A stretch of DNA of 35,382 nt, from positions 1-35,382 of the forward strand of contig CAMASG010000022.1 in the NCBI GenBank assembly GCA_945860945.1, written 5' to 3'. The stretch comes from Akkermansia muciniphila (GTDB lineage Bacteria; Verrucomicrobiota; Verrucomicrobiia; Limisphaerales; SIAT01). Position numbers and translations under genes: made by a program. This document shows positions 7,701 to 16,169 of the stretch, in pieces (position 1 is the first letter of the stretch; each line of letters starts with the position of its first letter). The notes below the pieces were generated by a model. That model made no database searches. It worked only from the letters and a program-made list of their open reading frames with translations, and was not told the DNA's origin.

Positions 7701-8792
7701 ATGAACACGACCACGCCGCGTGTCTTCATCGCCGCCACCCGTCAGCACGATGGCAAGACCACCACGTCGCTCGGCTTGATCGCTGCGCTGCGCAAAATTC
7801 ATCCGCGCATCGGCTACATCAAACCAGTCGGCCAACGTTACGTCGAAATCGCCACGCACAAAGTGGACGAGGACACCGTCCTGATGGACTGCGTGTACGA
7901 CCTCAAGTGCCCGCTCGATGCGATGAGCCCGCTGGCTCTTTCGCCTGAGTTCACCCGCCATTACATCGAATCCGCGAACAGCGCACCGCTCGTCGCCAAA
8001 ATTCAGAAAGCTTTCGACCGCGTCGCGTGGGAAAAGGATTTCGTGCTGTGCGAAGGCTCAGGCCACGCCGGCGTCGGCTCGGTGTTCGATATGTCGAACG
8101 CCCGCGTAGCGAAGATACTCGGTGCCAAAGCCGTCATCGTCACGGAGGGCGGCATCGGCAAACCGATTGACGAAGTCGCCATCAATCACGCTCTCTTTGA
8201 AAAGGAAGGCGTTGAAGTCATCGGCGTCATCCTCAATAAAGTTTTGCCGGAGAAGCTCGACCACATCGCCGACTTCGTCCGGCGCGGATTGAAACGTAAA
8301 GGACTGGAGTTGCTCGGCGTGCTGCCATACCAGCCATTGCTCACCTACCCGACAATCGCTTCACTCAAAGAGGAGTTGGCCGCGGAAGAGTTGAATCGTT
8401 CGCTGCATCTGAACAACCTCGTCCGCGAGGTTGTCGTCGGCGCGATGACCGTCGAGAACGCCCGCCGTTACTTCAAGCCCGGCATCCTCCTCATCACTCC
8501 CGGCGACCGCGAGGACCTCATCCTTTCCGCAAGCACCGTGATGCTCGACGAGGAGCACACGCTCGCCGGCATCGTCCTCACCGGCGGCCTGCGCCCCAGT
8601 CCCAACGTGCTCAAGATTCTTCGCAATATCCCGTTTCCTGTGCTGCTCGCGCAGGACGACAGCTACCAAGTCGCCTCCAAAGTTCACGACCTCACTGTCA
8701 AAACCCGCCCCGATGACACGGAGAAAATCTCCATCATCCGCGACCTCGTCGCTCGGCATGTGGACGTGAAGAAACTCCTGAGTGCGCTCTAA
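7701..8792 (+). CDS. P-loop AAA_26 (dethiobiotin-synthetase-like) and DRTGG domain protein
   Basis: The 363-residue protein matches the N-terminal part of long Pta enzymes. A P-loop domain opens it (RVFIAATRQHDGKTTTSLG, with the GKTT nucleotide-binding loop at residues 18-21), with CEGSGHAGVGS and VIVTEGGIGKP further on. A DRTGG-type domain follows from about residue 215 (VVVGAMTVENARRYF, LITPGDREDLIL, GIVLTGGLRPSP). In E. coli Pta this region is regulatory and helps assembly rather than catalysis. It lies two bases behind pta, which suggests that the two proteins form a split enzyme or that this one senses nucleotide for Pta. It lacks the substrate-site context expected for true BioD, and no biotin genes are nearby. 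Confidence 0.87.
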   Translation: MNTTTPRVFIAATRQHDGKTTTSLGLIAALRKIHPRIGYIKPVGQRYVEIATHKVDEDTVLMDCVYDLKCPLDAMSPLALSPEFTRHYIESANSAPLVAKIQKAFDRVAWEKDFVLCEGSGHAGVGSVFDMSNARVAKILGAKAVIVTEGGIGKPIDEVAINHALFEKEGVEVIGVILNKVLPEKLDHIADFVRRGLKRKGLELLGVLPYQPLLTYPTIASLKEELAAEELNRSLHLNNLVREVVVGAMTVENARRYFKPGILLITPGDREDLILSASTVMLDEEHTLAGIVLTGGLRPSPNVLKILRNIPFPVLLAQDDSYQVASKVHDLTVKTRPDDTEKISIIRDLVARHVDVKKLLSAL

Positions 8793-8839
8793 CGCCGGAA
8801 CCGCACGCCACTCCAGTTCGATTTAAAAATCCAATATTG

Positions 8840-9934
8840 ATGAAGCTCCCCCTCAATCCCGCGCTCGCAAATCTCCCCGTCTATCAACCGGGCCGCCCCA
8901 TCGCCGAAGTCGCCCGCGAGTTGCACCTCGATCCCGCCAGCATCATCAAGCTCGCATCGAACGAGAACCCGCTCGGGCCTTCGCCCAAAGCGGTCGAAGC
9001 GATGCGCCACGCCATCAACTCCTCGCACCTTTATCCCGATGGTAACGCGTTTTACCTCAAGCAAAAGCTCGCCGAAAAACTTGGCGTCGAACCGACCCAC
9101 CTCGTTCTCGGCAATGGCTCGAACGAGATCATCGAATTCATCGGCCACGCGCTGCTCGCGCCCGGCGACAACATCGTTGTTTCGCAATACTGCTTCGCCA
9201 TCTACCCCATCGTCGCGCGGATGATGAGCGCGGACGTCATCACCGTCCCCGCGCGCGACTACGGCCATGACCTGCGCGCGATGGTTCGTGCCATCACACC
9301 GCGTACGAAGATCATCTTTGTCGCCAATCCGAACAACCCGACCGGCACGCTCGCGCCCGAGGCCGCCGTGGTTGAATTAATCAACAATGTACCGCCTCAC
9401 GTCCTGCTCGTGATGGATGAGGCCTACATCGAATTCCTTGAACATCCGGCAGATCTGCTTCCGCTCGTGCGCCGTGGTGATTTTCCGAACATCATCCTGA
9501 TGCGCACCTTTTCGAAAATCTTCGGACTCGCTGGCCTGCGCCTCGGTTACGGCATCGGCCATCCCGAATTCATCGCCGCGCTGGAGAAAGTGCGCCAACC
9601 GTTCAACGTCAACGCGCTCGCTCAAGCCGCCGCGTTTGCTGCGCTGGACGATGCCGAGCACCTCGCGCGCACACGCCACACCAACGCGCAGGGCCTCGAA
9701 TACTTCGTCCTCGCCTTCCGGCAGATGGGTCTCGAGTTTGTGCCGTCGCACGCCAACTTCATTCTCGTGAAAACCGGCGATGGCCAGCGCGTCTTCAACG
9801 AACTTCAAAAGCTCGGCGTCATCACGCGTCCGATGGCCGGCTACCAACTGCCCGAGTGGCTGCGCATCTCCGTCGGCACCGCCGCTGAGAACACCCGCTG
9901 CCTCGCGGCGTTGCGCACAGTGCTCGGCAAGTGA
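8840..9934 (+). CDS. hisC: Histidinol-phosphate aminotransferase
   Basis: This class I/II pyridoxal-phosphate aminotransferase converts imidazole acetol phosphate to histidinol phosphate, using glutamate. Visible landmarks are KLASNENPLGPSPKA near residues 37-51, NPNNPTG at 163-169, DEAYIEF from 193, and the cofactor lysine Lys226 in TFSKIFGLAGLRLGYG. The 364-residue length is typical. The ATG at 8840 is chosen; a TTG codon directly before it is in frame but has no merit. The upstream sequence is A/T-rich without a Shine-Dalgarno. Other his genes are absent, so hisC is unlinked from a histidine operon here. HisC-like enzymes may also transaminate aromatic substrates, and that cannot be excluded. 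Confidence 0.93.
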   Translation: MKLPLNPALANLPVYQPGRPIAEVARELHLDPASIIKLASNENPLGPSPKAVEAMRHAINSSHLYPDGNAFYLKQKLAEKLGVEPTHLVLGNGSNEIIEFIGHALLAPGDNIVVSQYCFAIYPIVARMMSADVITVPARDYGHDLRAMVRAITPRTKIIFVANPNNPTGTLAPEAAVVELINNVPPHVLLVMDEAYIEFLEHPADLLPLVRRGDFPNIILMRTFSKIFGLAGLRLGYGIGHPEFIAALEKVRQPFNVNALAQAAAFAALDDAEHLARTRHTNAQGLEYFVLAFRQMGLEFVPSHANFILVKTGDGQRVFNELQKLGVITRPMAGYQLPEWLRISVGTAAENTRCLAALRTVLGK

Positions 9935-9983
9935 AGAGTTTTCAGTTGAATCGCGGGCGGACGTCTCCTTATCTTGCATCTGT

Positions 9984-10000
9984 CGCCGGAGGTTCCGGCG
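9984..10000. other. Perfect 7-bp hairpin ahead of argA
   Basis: CGCCGGA, a GGT loop and TCCGGCG form a strong stem ending 19 bases before the argA GTG. No T-run follows, so it is not an intrinsic terminator on the plus strand. It could affect mRNA stability or translation of argA, or be incidental in GC-rich DNA. Confidence 0.4.
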
Positions 10001-10019
10001 CCGAACGAAACGAGCTAAC

Positions 10020-11309
10020 GTGAAACCGACCGACCTGCGGGGCATCCTGCAATACATCCCGCGCTTCCGCGAAAAGACCTTCGTCATCAGCGTCGATGGC
10101 GCGGTCGTTACGAACGAGAACTTCGCCAACATCCTTTTGGACGTGGCGGTGCTCCGTTCGCTGAACATCCGCGTCGTGCTCGTCCACGGCGCCGCCGGCC
10201 AAATCGCCGCGCTCGCGAAGGAACAGAAGATCACCGCCTCGGATGTCGAGGGCACCGGCGTGACCAACGACGCCACGCTCAAACTCGCGCTCACGGCCGC
10301 CAATCGGCTCACGCACGAGATTCTCGAGGGCCTCTCCGCGAACGACCTTCGCGCCGCCTGCACGAACGCCATCATCGCGCATCCGATGGGCATCATTCAC
10401 GGCGTGGATCATCTCTTCACCGGCAAAGTTGAGCGCGTCGACACTGAGTTGCTCCAGACGCTTCTGGCGCAAGGCATCATCCCCGTCGTGCCGCCACTCG
10501 GTTTCGATGGCGATGGAAAAACTTACCGCGTCAATTCTGATGGCGTTGCCACCGCGCTCGCCGACTCGCTGAAGGCCGTGAAGCTCATCTTCATCACCAC
10601 GCAGGACGGCCTCATCGCGCAGGGTCAGCTCATTCGGCAGATGCTCGTCGCCGATCTGGAAAAGAAATTGTCGGAGAACAAAAATCTGTTTGCGAACGGG
10701 ATGCTCTCCAAAGCCCAGCACGCCATCGCCGCCTGCAAGACTGGTGTGCAGCGCGTTCACATTATCAACGGCTGCGAGGATGAAGGTCTGCTCGCCGAAG
10801 TTTTCTCCAATGAAGGCATCGGCACACTCATCTACGCCAACGAATATCAGGCCGTTCGGCGCGCGTTGAAAAAGGACGTTCGCCACATCCTCCATCTCAT
10901 CAAAGGCTCCGTCGAAAGCGAGGAGCTGGCCAAACGCACGCACGCCAGCATCGAGAAGCAGCTCGCCGACTACTACATTTTTGAGATTGATAAGAACCCG
11001 GTCGCTTGCATCGCTCTCCACACTTATCCCGAGGCGAACAAAGGCGAGCTCGCCTGCCTTTATGTGAAGGCTACGCACGAAAATCAAGGCATCGGCCGCA
11101 AGCTCATCCAGTTCGTCGAGAACAAAGCTCGCGAGCTGAATTTGGCCGAGCTGCTCACGCTTTCCACGCAGGCGTTCACCTACTTTCAATCCAAAGGCGG
11201 CTTCATCGAAGGCACCCCCAACGATCTCCCGCCCGCGCGTCGCGAAAAGTACGATGCCAGCGGCCGCCATTCGAAGGTGCTCCTGAAGAAGTTGGCCAAA
11301 GGCGCCTGA
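10020..11309 (+). CDS. argA: Amino-acid N-acetyltransferase (N-acetylglutamate synthase), kinase-like plus GNAT domains
   Basis: N-acetylglutamate synthase makes the first intermediate of arginine synthesis from glutamate and acetyl-CoA. The N-terminal 290 or so residues form an amino-acid-kinase fold (TFVISVDGAVVTNENFANI, VVLVHGAAGQI, FITTQDGLIAQG) that in this family binds arginine for feedback control. From about residue 300 a GNAT acetyltransferase domain follows, with the acetyl-CoA loop ENQGIGRKL near 355. The 429 residues match classical ArgA (E. coli 443). GTG at 10020 is chosen because the conserved domain starts immediately after it and upstream codons are arginine- and cysteine-rich. 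The L,D-transpeptidase-like gene starts four bases after the stop. Confidence 0.93.
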   Translation: MKPTDLRGILQYIPRFREKTFVISVDGAVVTNENFANILLDVAVLRSLNIRVVLVHGAAGQIAALAKEQKITASDVEGTGVTNDATLKLALTAANRLTHEILEGLSANDLRAACTNAIIAHPMGIIHGVDHLFTGKVERVDTELLQTLLAQGIIPVVPPLGFDGDGKTYRVNSDGVATALADSLKAVKLIFITTQDGLIAQGQLIRQMLVADLEKKLSENKNLFANGMLSKAQHAIAACKTGVQRVHIINGCEDEGLLAEVFSNEGIGTLIYANEYQAVRRALKKDVRHILHLIKGSVESEELAKRTHASIEKQLADYYIFEIDKNPVACIALHTYPEANKGELACLYVKATHENQGIGRKLIQFVENKARELNLAELLTLSTQAFTYFQSKGGFIEGTPNDLPPARREKYDASGRHSKVLLKKLAKGA

Positions 11310-11313
11310 TCGC

Positions 11314-11865
11314 GTGCAGCCGCCGGACGCAGCCACGCTCCCCGCCGAACTCCTCGCCGCCGTCGCACGCCTCGGCGTGCCACTCACGCCTCATCTGTTC
11401 GCCGTGCGAATAAGCACGCAGACAGCCACGCTGTTCGAGAGCGCCGGCGACGGCCCCCGATTGCTTCGCACGATACCCTGCTCCACTTCTCGTTTCGGCA
11501 TCGGTCAGATCAAGGATTCCAATCAGACCCCGCTCGGTCTCCATCGCATCGCCGAGAAAATCGGCGACGGTGAACCGATCGGCATGGTCTTCAAAGCGCG
11601 ACGGCCTGTGGGCATGGAAATCACCGGCAATCCCGCGACCGCCATCACCACGCGCATCCTCTGGCTCGAAGGCCTCGAACCCGGCCTCAACCGCGGCGGC
11701 GACGTGGACACACACGACCGCTACATTTACATCCACGGCACGGGCGACGAGACGAAACTCGGGCGTCCCGCCTCCTGCGGCTGCATCCACCTCGCCGCCG
11801 CCGACCTCATCCCGCTCTTCGACCTCCTCCCCAGCGGCACACTCGTCTGGATCGAGAAGGATTAA
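11314..11865 (+). CDS. L,D-transpeptidase (YkuD) family protein without a signal peptide
   Basis: The C-terminal half shows the YkuD signature: IYIHGTGDE with His141, then ASCGCIHL with catalytic Cys157. L,D-transpeptidases make 3-3 cross-links or attach proteins to peptidoglycan. Two points are unusual. The classical S-H-G-C-x-R pattern reads S-C-G-C-I-H here, so the usual Arg is His159. No signal peptide or membrane helix precedes the domain, although the enzyme class acts in the periplasm. GTG at 11314 leaves 183 residues and follows argA by four bases, implying co-transcription. Upstream in-frame sequence overlaps the argA end, so an exported N-terminus missed by annotation is unlikely. 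Activity needs testing before the name is taken literally. Confidence 0.8.
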   Translation: MQPPDAATLPAELLAAVARLGVPLTPHLFAVRISTQTATLFESAGDGPRLLRTIPCSTSRFGIGQIKDSNQTPLGLHRIAEKIGDGEPIGMVFKARRPVGMEITGNPATAITTRILWLEGLEPGLNRGGDVDTHDRYIYIHGTGDETKLGRPASCGCIHLAAADLIPLFDLLPSGTLVWIEKD

Positions 11866-11961
11866 TTCTCGCCGTCCAAATCTGCGCGAGGCGATTTTGA
11901 TACGGGACTGTTCGATGAAAACCTTGTTCCTTCGCACGAGTTTTTCGCTTAGCTTCTACGC

Positions 11962-13230
11962 ATGACTTTGACCGAGCAAATGACGCAGCTGGCGCGCGAC
12001 GCCAAAGCCGCTTCACGCGCGCTGGCCCAACTCGCGACCGCTGAGAAGAACGCCTGCCTGCTTGCGATGGCGGACGCGATTGCGAAAAACTCCGACGCTA
12101 TCAAGGCCGCCAACGCCATCGACATGGAAGCTGGCCGTGCGACTGGACTTTCCTCCGCGATGCTCGACCGACTTAACCTCGATGATAAACGCGTCGCCGC
12201 GATGGCGGATGGGCTTCGTGAAGTCGCCGCACTACCCGATCCCGTTGGCCGCATACTCGACGAACGCACGCGTCCGAACGGCCTGCGCTTACAGAAAATC
12301 GCCACGCCCATCGGCGTCGTCGTTATCATCTACGAATCGCGCCCGAACGTGACCGCTGACGCCGCGAGCCTCTGTTTCAAGACCGGCAACGCCACCATTC
12401 TGCGCGGCGGCAAAGAGGCGTTGAACTCGAACACCGTCATCGCCGAGACGATGGTTGCCGCTGGTCGCGCCGCGCTCGGCGACCGCTTTCCCGAGCACGC
12501 CATTCAAGTCGTACCCACCACCAACCGTGACGCCATCCCCGCATTGCTCTCGCTCACGCAATACGTGGACCTCTGCATGCCGCGCGGCGGCGAGAGCCTC
12601 ATCCGCGCCGTGGCCGAGTGCAGCAAAGTGCCGGTCATCAAACATTACAAAGGCGTCTGCCACATTTTCGTTCACGCCGACGCCGACCTCGCGATGGCCG
12701 AGAACATCGTGATGAACGCGAAAGTTCAGCGTCCCGCCGTTTGCAATGCAGCGGAGACACTGCTCGTGGACAAAGCTGTGGCGGCGAAGTTTCTTCCGAG
12801 CATTGCTGCGAAGCTGATTGAGAAAAATGTTGAGCTACGCGCGGATGACGCCACACGTGCCCTTCTTCAATCTCCAGTCAAGGCCGCGACCGACTCTGAT
12901 TTCTTCACCGAATACAACGACTACATCCTCAACGTGCGCGTCGTGGACGGCGTGAAGGCGGCGATTGATCACGTCAGCCATTACGGCTCTGCGCACAGCG
13001 ACAGCATCGTGACACGCGACGAGGCGGCGGCGCGGCAGTTCCTCGCCGAGGTGGACAGCGCGGCGGTTTATTGGAACGCGAGCACGCGCTTCACCGATGG
13101 CGGTGAGTTCGGCATGGGCGCGGAGATCGGCATCAGCACGGACAAAATCGGCGCGCGCGGCCCGATGGGTTTGGACGAGCTCTGTACCTACAAATGGCTC
13201 GGGTTTGGCTCGGGACAAGTGCGCGACTGA
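11962..13230 (+). CDS. proA: Glutamate-5-semialdehyde dehydrogenase (gamma-glutamyl phosphate reductase)
   Basis: ProA reduces gamma-glutamyl phosphate to glutamate semialdehyde with NADPH in proline synthesis. The 422 residues match the family length. Diagnostic segments are KIATPIGVVVIIYESRPNVT, CFKTGNATILRGGKEA, DLCMPRGGESLI, and the catalytic Cys261 in RPAVCNAAET. The C-terminal part has GAEIGISTDKIGARGPMGL, conserved in ProA. The ATG at 11962 lies directly before the helical N-terminus; no clear Shine-Dalgarno is seen. The partner kinase proB is not in the window. The next gene begins a few bases after the stop. Confidence 0.96.
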   Translation: MTLTEQMTQLARDAKAASRALAQLATAEKNACLLAMADAIAKNSDAIKAANAIDMEAGRATGLSSAMLDRLNLDDKRVAAMADGLREVAALPDPVGRILDERTRPNGLRLQKIATPIGVVVIIYESRPNVTADAASLCFKTGNATILRGGKEALNSNTVIAETMVAAGRAALGDRFPEHAIQVVPTTNRDAIPALLSLTQYVDLCMPRGGESLIRAVAECSKVPVIKHYKGVCHIFVHADADLAMAENIVMNAKVQRPAVCNAAETLLVDKAVAAKFLPSIAAKLIEKNVELRADDATRALLQSPVKAATDSDFFTEYNDYILNVRVVDGVKAAIDHVSHYGSAHSDSIVTRDEAAARQFLAEVDSAAVYWNASTRFTDGGEFGMGAEIGISTDKIGARGPMGLDELCTYKWLGFGSGQVRD

Positions 13231-13236
13231 ATCGTG

Positions 13237-14568
13237 ATGAGCATCGCGCCATCCATCGCCAATGCGGATACCGCCGAGCGGGCGGGTTCCATTCGCTCGC
13301 GCATTCCCGCAGAGGGTCTCTTCGATGGACACGACTGGCGCATCGCCACGGCCCCATTTTCGCTCGGATCGGAACTGGTAAAAGAATTGGAAACGCTCGG
13401 GCGTGTGTTGCTCCAGTTCAATCGCGCAGTGAACCGTCTTTATCGCCTGAGCGTCGAAGGGAAACAACCCGCGTGGATTGCGACACTGCTCGATCAAGGT
13501 AAACCGGCCGACCTCGTCGCAATGCAACGCGATCCCGCATTCAAGAACGAACTGCCGCGCATCGTTCGCCCCGATCTCCTCCTCACCGAAAACGGTGTGA
13601 GCATCACCGAACTCGACAGCGTGCCCGGCGGTATCGGACTGACGGCTTGGCTGAATCAGACGTACGGAAGCTTTGCTCCTGTGCTCGGTGGCGCGGACGG
13701 GATGCATCGCGGTTTCGCCGGCATCTTCGGCGACGCACCGCGCATCCACATCGTCATCTCGGAAGAAGCCGCGACTTATCGTCCCGAAATGGAATGGCTG
13801 GCAAAAGAGTTGGGGAATTCAAAGTTCAACGTCCAAAGCTCCACGTTTGAAAATTTCGAAGATGGCCACGCGGTTTATCGTTTCTTCGAGTTGTTTGATT
13901 TGGAAAACGTGCCGGCTTCAAAGGCCAGCTTTAATCTCGCCGCGCAAAAACGCATCCGGCTCACGCCGCCGCCCAAGCCGATCTTCGAAGAGAAGCTCCT
14001 ACTCGCCCTGCTCTGGAATCGCAACCTGCGCGACTACTGGCGACAGGAGTTGGGAGAGGGTTTCCTTAACCGCCTGTTGCGCCTTGTGCCGTACACGTGG
14101 GTCGTGGACCCCGCGCCATTGCCACCACACGCGGCGATTCCGGAGTTGAGCCTCACCGATTGGCGGCAACTCAAAACCCTCTCACAACGCGATCGAGAGC
14201 TAGTGCTGAAGGTCTCGGGTTTCTCGCCGGAAGCGTGGGGCGCGCGCGGTGTGTTCGTCGGAAACGACCTGTCGTCGGGGGAATGGGGCGTTGCAGTCGA
14301 CAAGGCAATCGCGAGCTTCGGCCAGTCGCCGTACGTCCTCCAGCGCTTTCACAAGACAAAGATCGTGGAGTCGGAGTACTTTGATTTCGGGACGGAGAAA
14401 GTCGTGCAGATGCCGGGACGCGTCCGGCTCTGTCCGTATTATTTCGTCCACGGCGAAGGCGACGCGGCGCGAGCCAATCTAGGTGGTGTGCTGGCGACGA
14501 TTTGTCCGGCGGACAAGAAAATTATCCACGGGATGCGCGATGCGATTCTCGCGCCTTGCACAATATGA
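13237..14568 (+). CDS. Hypothetical protein, ATP-grasp-like
   Basis: The 443-residue product has no family I can name with certainty. Its C-terminal third resembles an ATP-grasp nucleotide site: ELVLKVSGFSPEAWGARG with Lys325, a Gly-rich turn, then SPYVLQRFHKTKIVE, and LGGVLATICPADKKIIHG near the end. An earlier segment, SITELDSVPGGIGLTAWLNQ, also recalls circularly permuted ATP-grasp peptide ligases of the glutathionylspermidine-synthase type. No signal peptide is present. ATG at 13237 is preferred over the GTG immediately before it. It follows proA by six bases, and its TGA overlaps the ATG of the MarC gene, so a shared transcript is likely. If it is an ATP-grasp ligase, its substrates are unknown. 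Confidence 0.65.
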   Translation: MSIAPSIANADTAERAGSIRSRIPAEGLFDGHDWRIATAPFSLGSELVKELETLGRVLLQFNRAVNRLYRLSVEGKQPAWIATLLDQGKPADLVAMQRDPAFKNELPRIVRPDLLLTENGVSITELDSVPGGIGLTAWLNQTYGSFAPVLGGADGMHRGFAGIFGDAPRIHIVISEEAATYRPEMEWLAKELGNSKFNVQSSTFENFEDGHAVYRFFELFDLENVPASKASFNLAAQKRIRLTPPPKPIFEEKLLLALLWNRNLRDYWRQELGEGFLNRLLRLVPYTWVVDPAPLPPHAAIPELSLTDWRQLKTLSQRDRELVLKVSGFSPEAWGARGVFVGNDLSSGEWGVAVDKAIASFGQSPYVLQRFHKTKIVESEYFDFGTEKVVQMPGRVRLCPYYFVHGEGDAARANLGGVLATICPADKKIIHGMRDAILAPCTI

Positions 14569-15197
14569 ACGAGCTCTGGCAATACACCCTGCTGGCGATT
14601 AGTTCGCTGTTCGTCATCATCGATCCGTTCGCTTCAGTCCCAGCATTCGTGGCGATGACCCCGCAGGACACGCCGAAAGAACGCGCGCGAATGGCGCGAT
14701 TGGCGTGTCTCGTGGCGGCAGGTGTGCTGCTCGGCTTCGCGTTTCTCGGCGAATATATCTTCCGCTTTCTCGGCATCACCATCCCCGCATTCAAGATGGC
14801 GGGCAGCATCGTGCTGTTGCTGGTGGCGCTGGACATGTTGCGTGCGAAACGCTCGGCGGTGATGGAGACCAGCGAGGAAACGGAGGCTGGCGCGGAGAAG
14901 GACGACATCGCTATCACGCCGCTGGCGGTGCCGATGCTCGCCGGACCGGGCGCGATCACGACGGCCATTCTGCTGCACAACGAGGCGAAGTCGTTCGACC
15001 AGCAAATCGCGCTGGCGGGAAGCATTGTCGTGGTACTCGCAGCGAGCTACGTGGTGTTCCGGCTCTCGGCGAAAGGCGCTGGCTGGCTCAGCCCGATTGC
15101 GTTGAAAATCACGACGCGCATCATGGGCTTGTTGCTCGCGGCGCTCGCGTGCCAGTTCATGTTCGACGCGTTGAAGGAGTTCAAAGCCAAGCTCTGA
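14565..15197 (+). CDS. MarC family integral membrane protein
   Basis: MarC proteins are inner-membrane proteins with about six helices; despite the name their role is unknown, and multiple-antibiotic-resistance function has been questioned. The N-terminus LFVIIDPFASVPAFVAMTP and the middle segment ITPLAVPMLAGPGAITTAIL are the two repeated half-signatures of the family. The 210-residue length is normal. The ATG at 14565 overlaps the previous stop in an ATGA arrangement, indicating translational coupling with the ATP-grasp-like gene. A charged loop (SEETEAGAEKDD) separates the two halves. The next gene converges from the minus strand after 25 bases. Confidence 0.9.
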   Translation: MNELWQYTLLAISSLFVIIDPFASVPAFVAMTPQDTPKERARMARLACLVAAGVLLGFAFLGEYIFRFLGITIPAFKMAGSIVLLLVALDMLRAKRSAVMETSEETEAGAEKDDIAITPLAVPMLAGPGAITTAILLHNEAKSFDQQIALAGSIVVVLAASYVVFRLSAKGAGWLSPIALKITTRIMGLLLAALACQFMFDALKEFKAKL

Positions 15198-15222
15198 ACC
15201 GCGGCCACGTCAGCCGCGCGGA

Positions 15223-16092
15223 TTACTTGCGCTCCGGAAGAAGGTCGGTGGGCGGAACGCTGGAGATCTGGCCGCGCGGTGTTTCGCGCACGGTGCCGAT
15301 TCCTCGCGCGTCAATCGCAGTCGTCTGCGCAACCAAGTCAAACCGCTGCGGTTCGGGCGTAACGACACCGGCCTGCGGCACGCTCGGCGTACCACCGCGG
15401 GTCGGAATCGAACGCAGAGGGTTTCCGGTCTCTGGTTTTTCGCGAGGTTTATCACGGTCGCGTTTCTGAAAGCGATTGAATGGATCGAACGGCGCCGATC
15501 CAGGAGTGGTCCGATTCGGTGTGCTGGTCGAGCTGGCCGCGGGTGTTTCTGATGGGAACACCAGCTTCTGCGTCTCGCCGGCGTTCTTCACGAGCACAGT
15601 GCCTTCGTTCTCATCAATCTTCACAATCTCGAGAACACCCTGCTGCTCGCCCTCGGCGAGGATGAAACTGTCGGCGCGCGTGGTGCCGGGGACCGTCATC
15701 ACGATGAGCGCTTTCTTGACGTTGGAAAATGCGGTGATCCCGGTGAGTCGAAGGTTGAGCGAAGTCCGATCGACGACAGCATTGGTGCTCGGCGCGACCG
15801 GTTGGCGGAGGCGGAAGGGATTTTTCTCCGTCACGGAGACGAGCGGAATCGCGGGCTTCTTTACCCCTTCCTCCGGTTTCTCTTCCGGCTTGGTCTCGGG
15901 CTTGGTCTCGGGCTTGAGTTCACCCTTAATTTCGATTTTGACCTCGGGCACGGCGGTGGGGACTTCAGGTTTAACCTCGGGCTTAACCTCTGGATTGTCC
16001 TGAGCGACACAGATGGCGGCGGCTAGAAGCCAGCCGCACACTATTACTGATGGTTTAGCTCTCCGAGTCATACGATGGAACGTATCCAGCAT
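15223..16092 (-). CDS. Exported GspC/PilP-like protein with Pro/Glu/Lys repeat region
   Basis: A 289-residue protein starts with a basic segment and a hydrophobic signal (VIVCGWLLAAAICVA, probable cleavage after residue 30). Residues 33-77 are a low-complexity linker of repeated KPE(V/T) units. From about 85 to 180 lies a small beta-rich domain: TEKNPFRLRQ, LNLRLTGITAFSNVKKALI, DSFILAEGEQQGVLEIVKID, then TVLVKNAGETQKLVFP. That order of motifs resembles the periplasmic homology region of type II secretion GspC and of PilP. The C-terminal 100 residues are Pro- and Arg-rich and disordered. The second ATG at 16071 is a possible start. It may act with the pseudopilin machinery seen at the left edge, though they are 15 kb apart. 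Confidence 0.68.
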   Translation of the reverse strand: MLDTFHRMTRRAKPSVIVCGWLLAAAICVAQDNPEVKPEVKPEVPTAVPEVKIEIKGELKPETKPETKPEEKPEEGVKKPAIPLVSVTEKNPFRLRQPVAPSTNAVVDRTSLNLRLTGITAFSNVKKALIVMTVPGTTRADSFILAEGEQQGVLEIVKIDENEGTVLVKNAGETQKLVFPSETPAASSTSTPNRTTPGSAPFDPFNRFQKRDRDKPREKPETGNPLRSIPTRGGTPSVPQAGVVTPEPQRFDLVAQTTAIDARGIGTVRETPRGQISSVPPTDLLPERK

Positions 16093-16124
16093 AGTGGACG
16101 TGCGCCAGTGTTTTTTTGTTACAC

Positions 16125-16150
16125 AAAAAAGGCGCCCCCGAAGGAGCGCC
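16125..16150 (-). terminator. Intrinsic terminator of ilvC
   Basis: On the minus strand GGCGCTCC, TTCG, GGGGCGCC forms an 8-bp stem with one G-T pair and a stable tetraloop, followed at once by six T residues. It sits 20 bases past the ilvC stop. Confidence 0.9.
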
Positions 16151-16169
16151 ATTGTGAAAAGTAGTGCTG

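Noticed and set aside
7701-8792. Dethiobiotin synthetase (bioD)
   Set aside because: The DRTGG domain and the tight linkage to pta fit a Pta N-terminal-region protein, and no other biotin gene is present.
13811-13860. FNVQSST segment resembling a dispersed repeat insertion in the ATP-grasp-like gene
   Set aside because: The reading frame is uninterrupted and the segment can be an ordinary beta strand of the family; I cannot show it is inserted.
15199-15217. GCGGC/GCCGC hairpin between the MarC gene and the GspC-like gene as a terminator
   Set aside because: Only five base pairs and no T-run on either strand.
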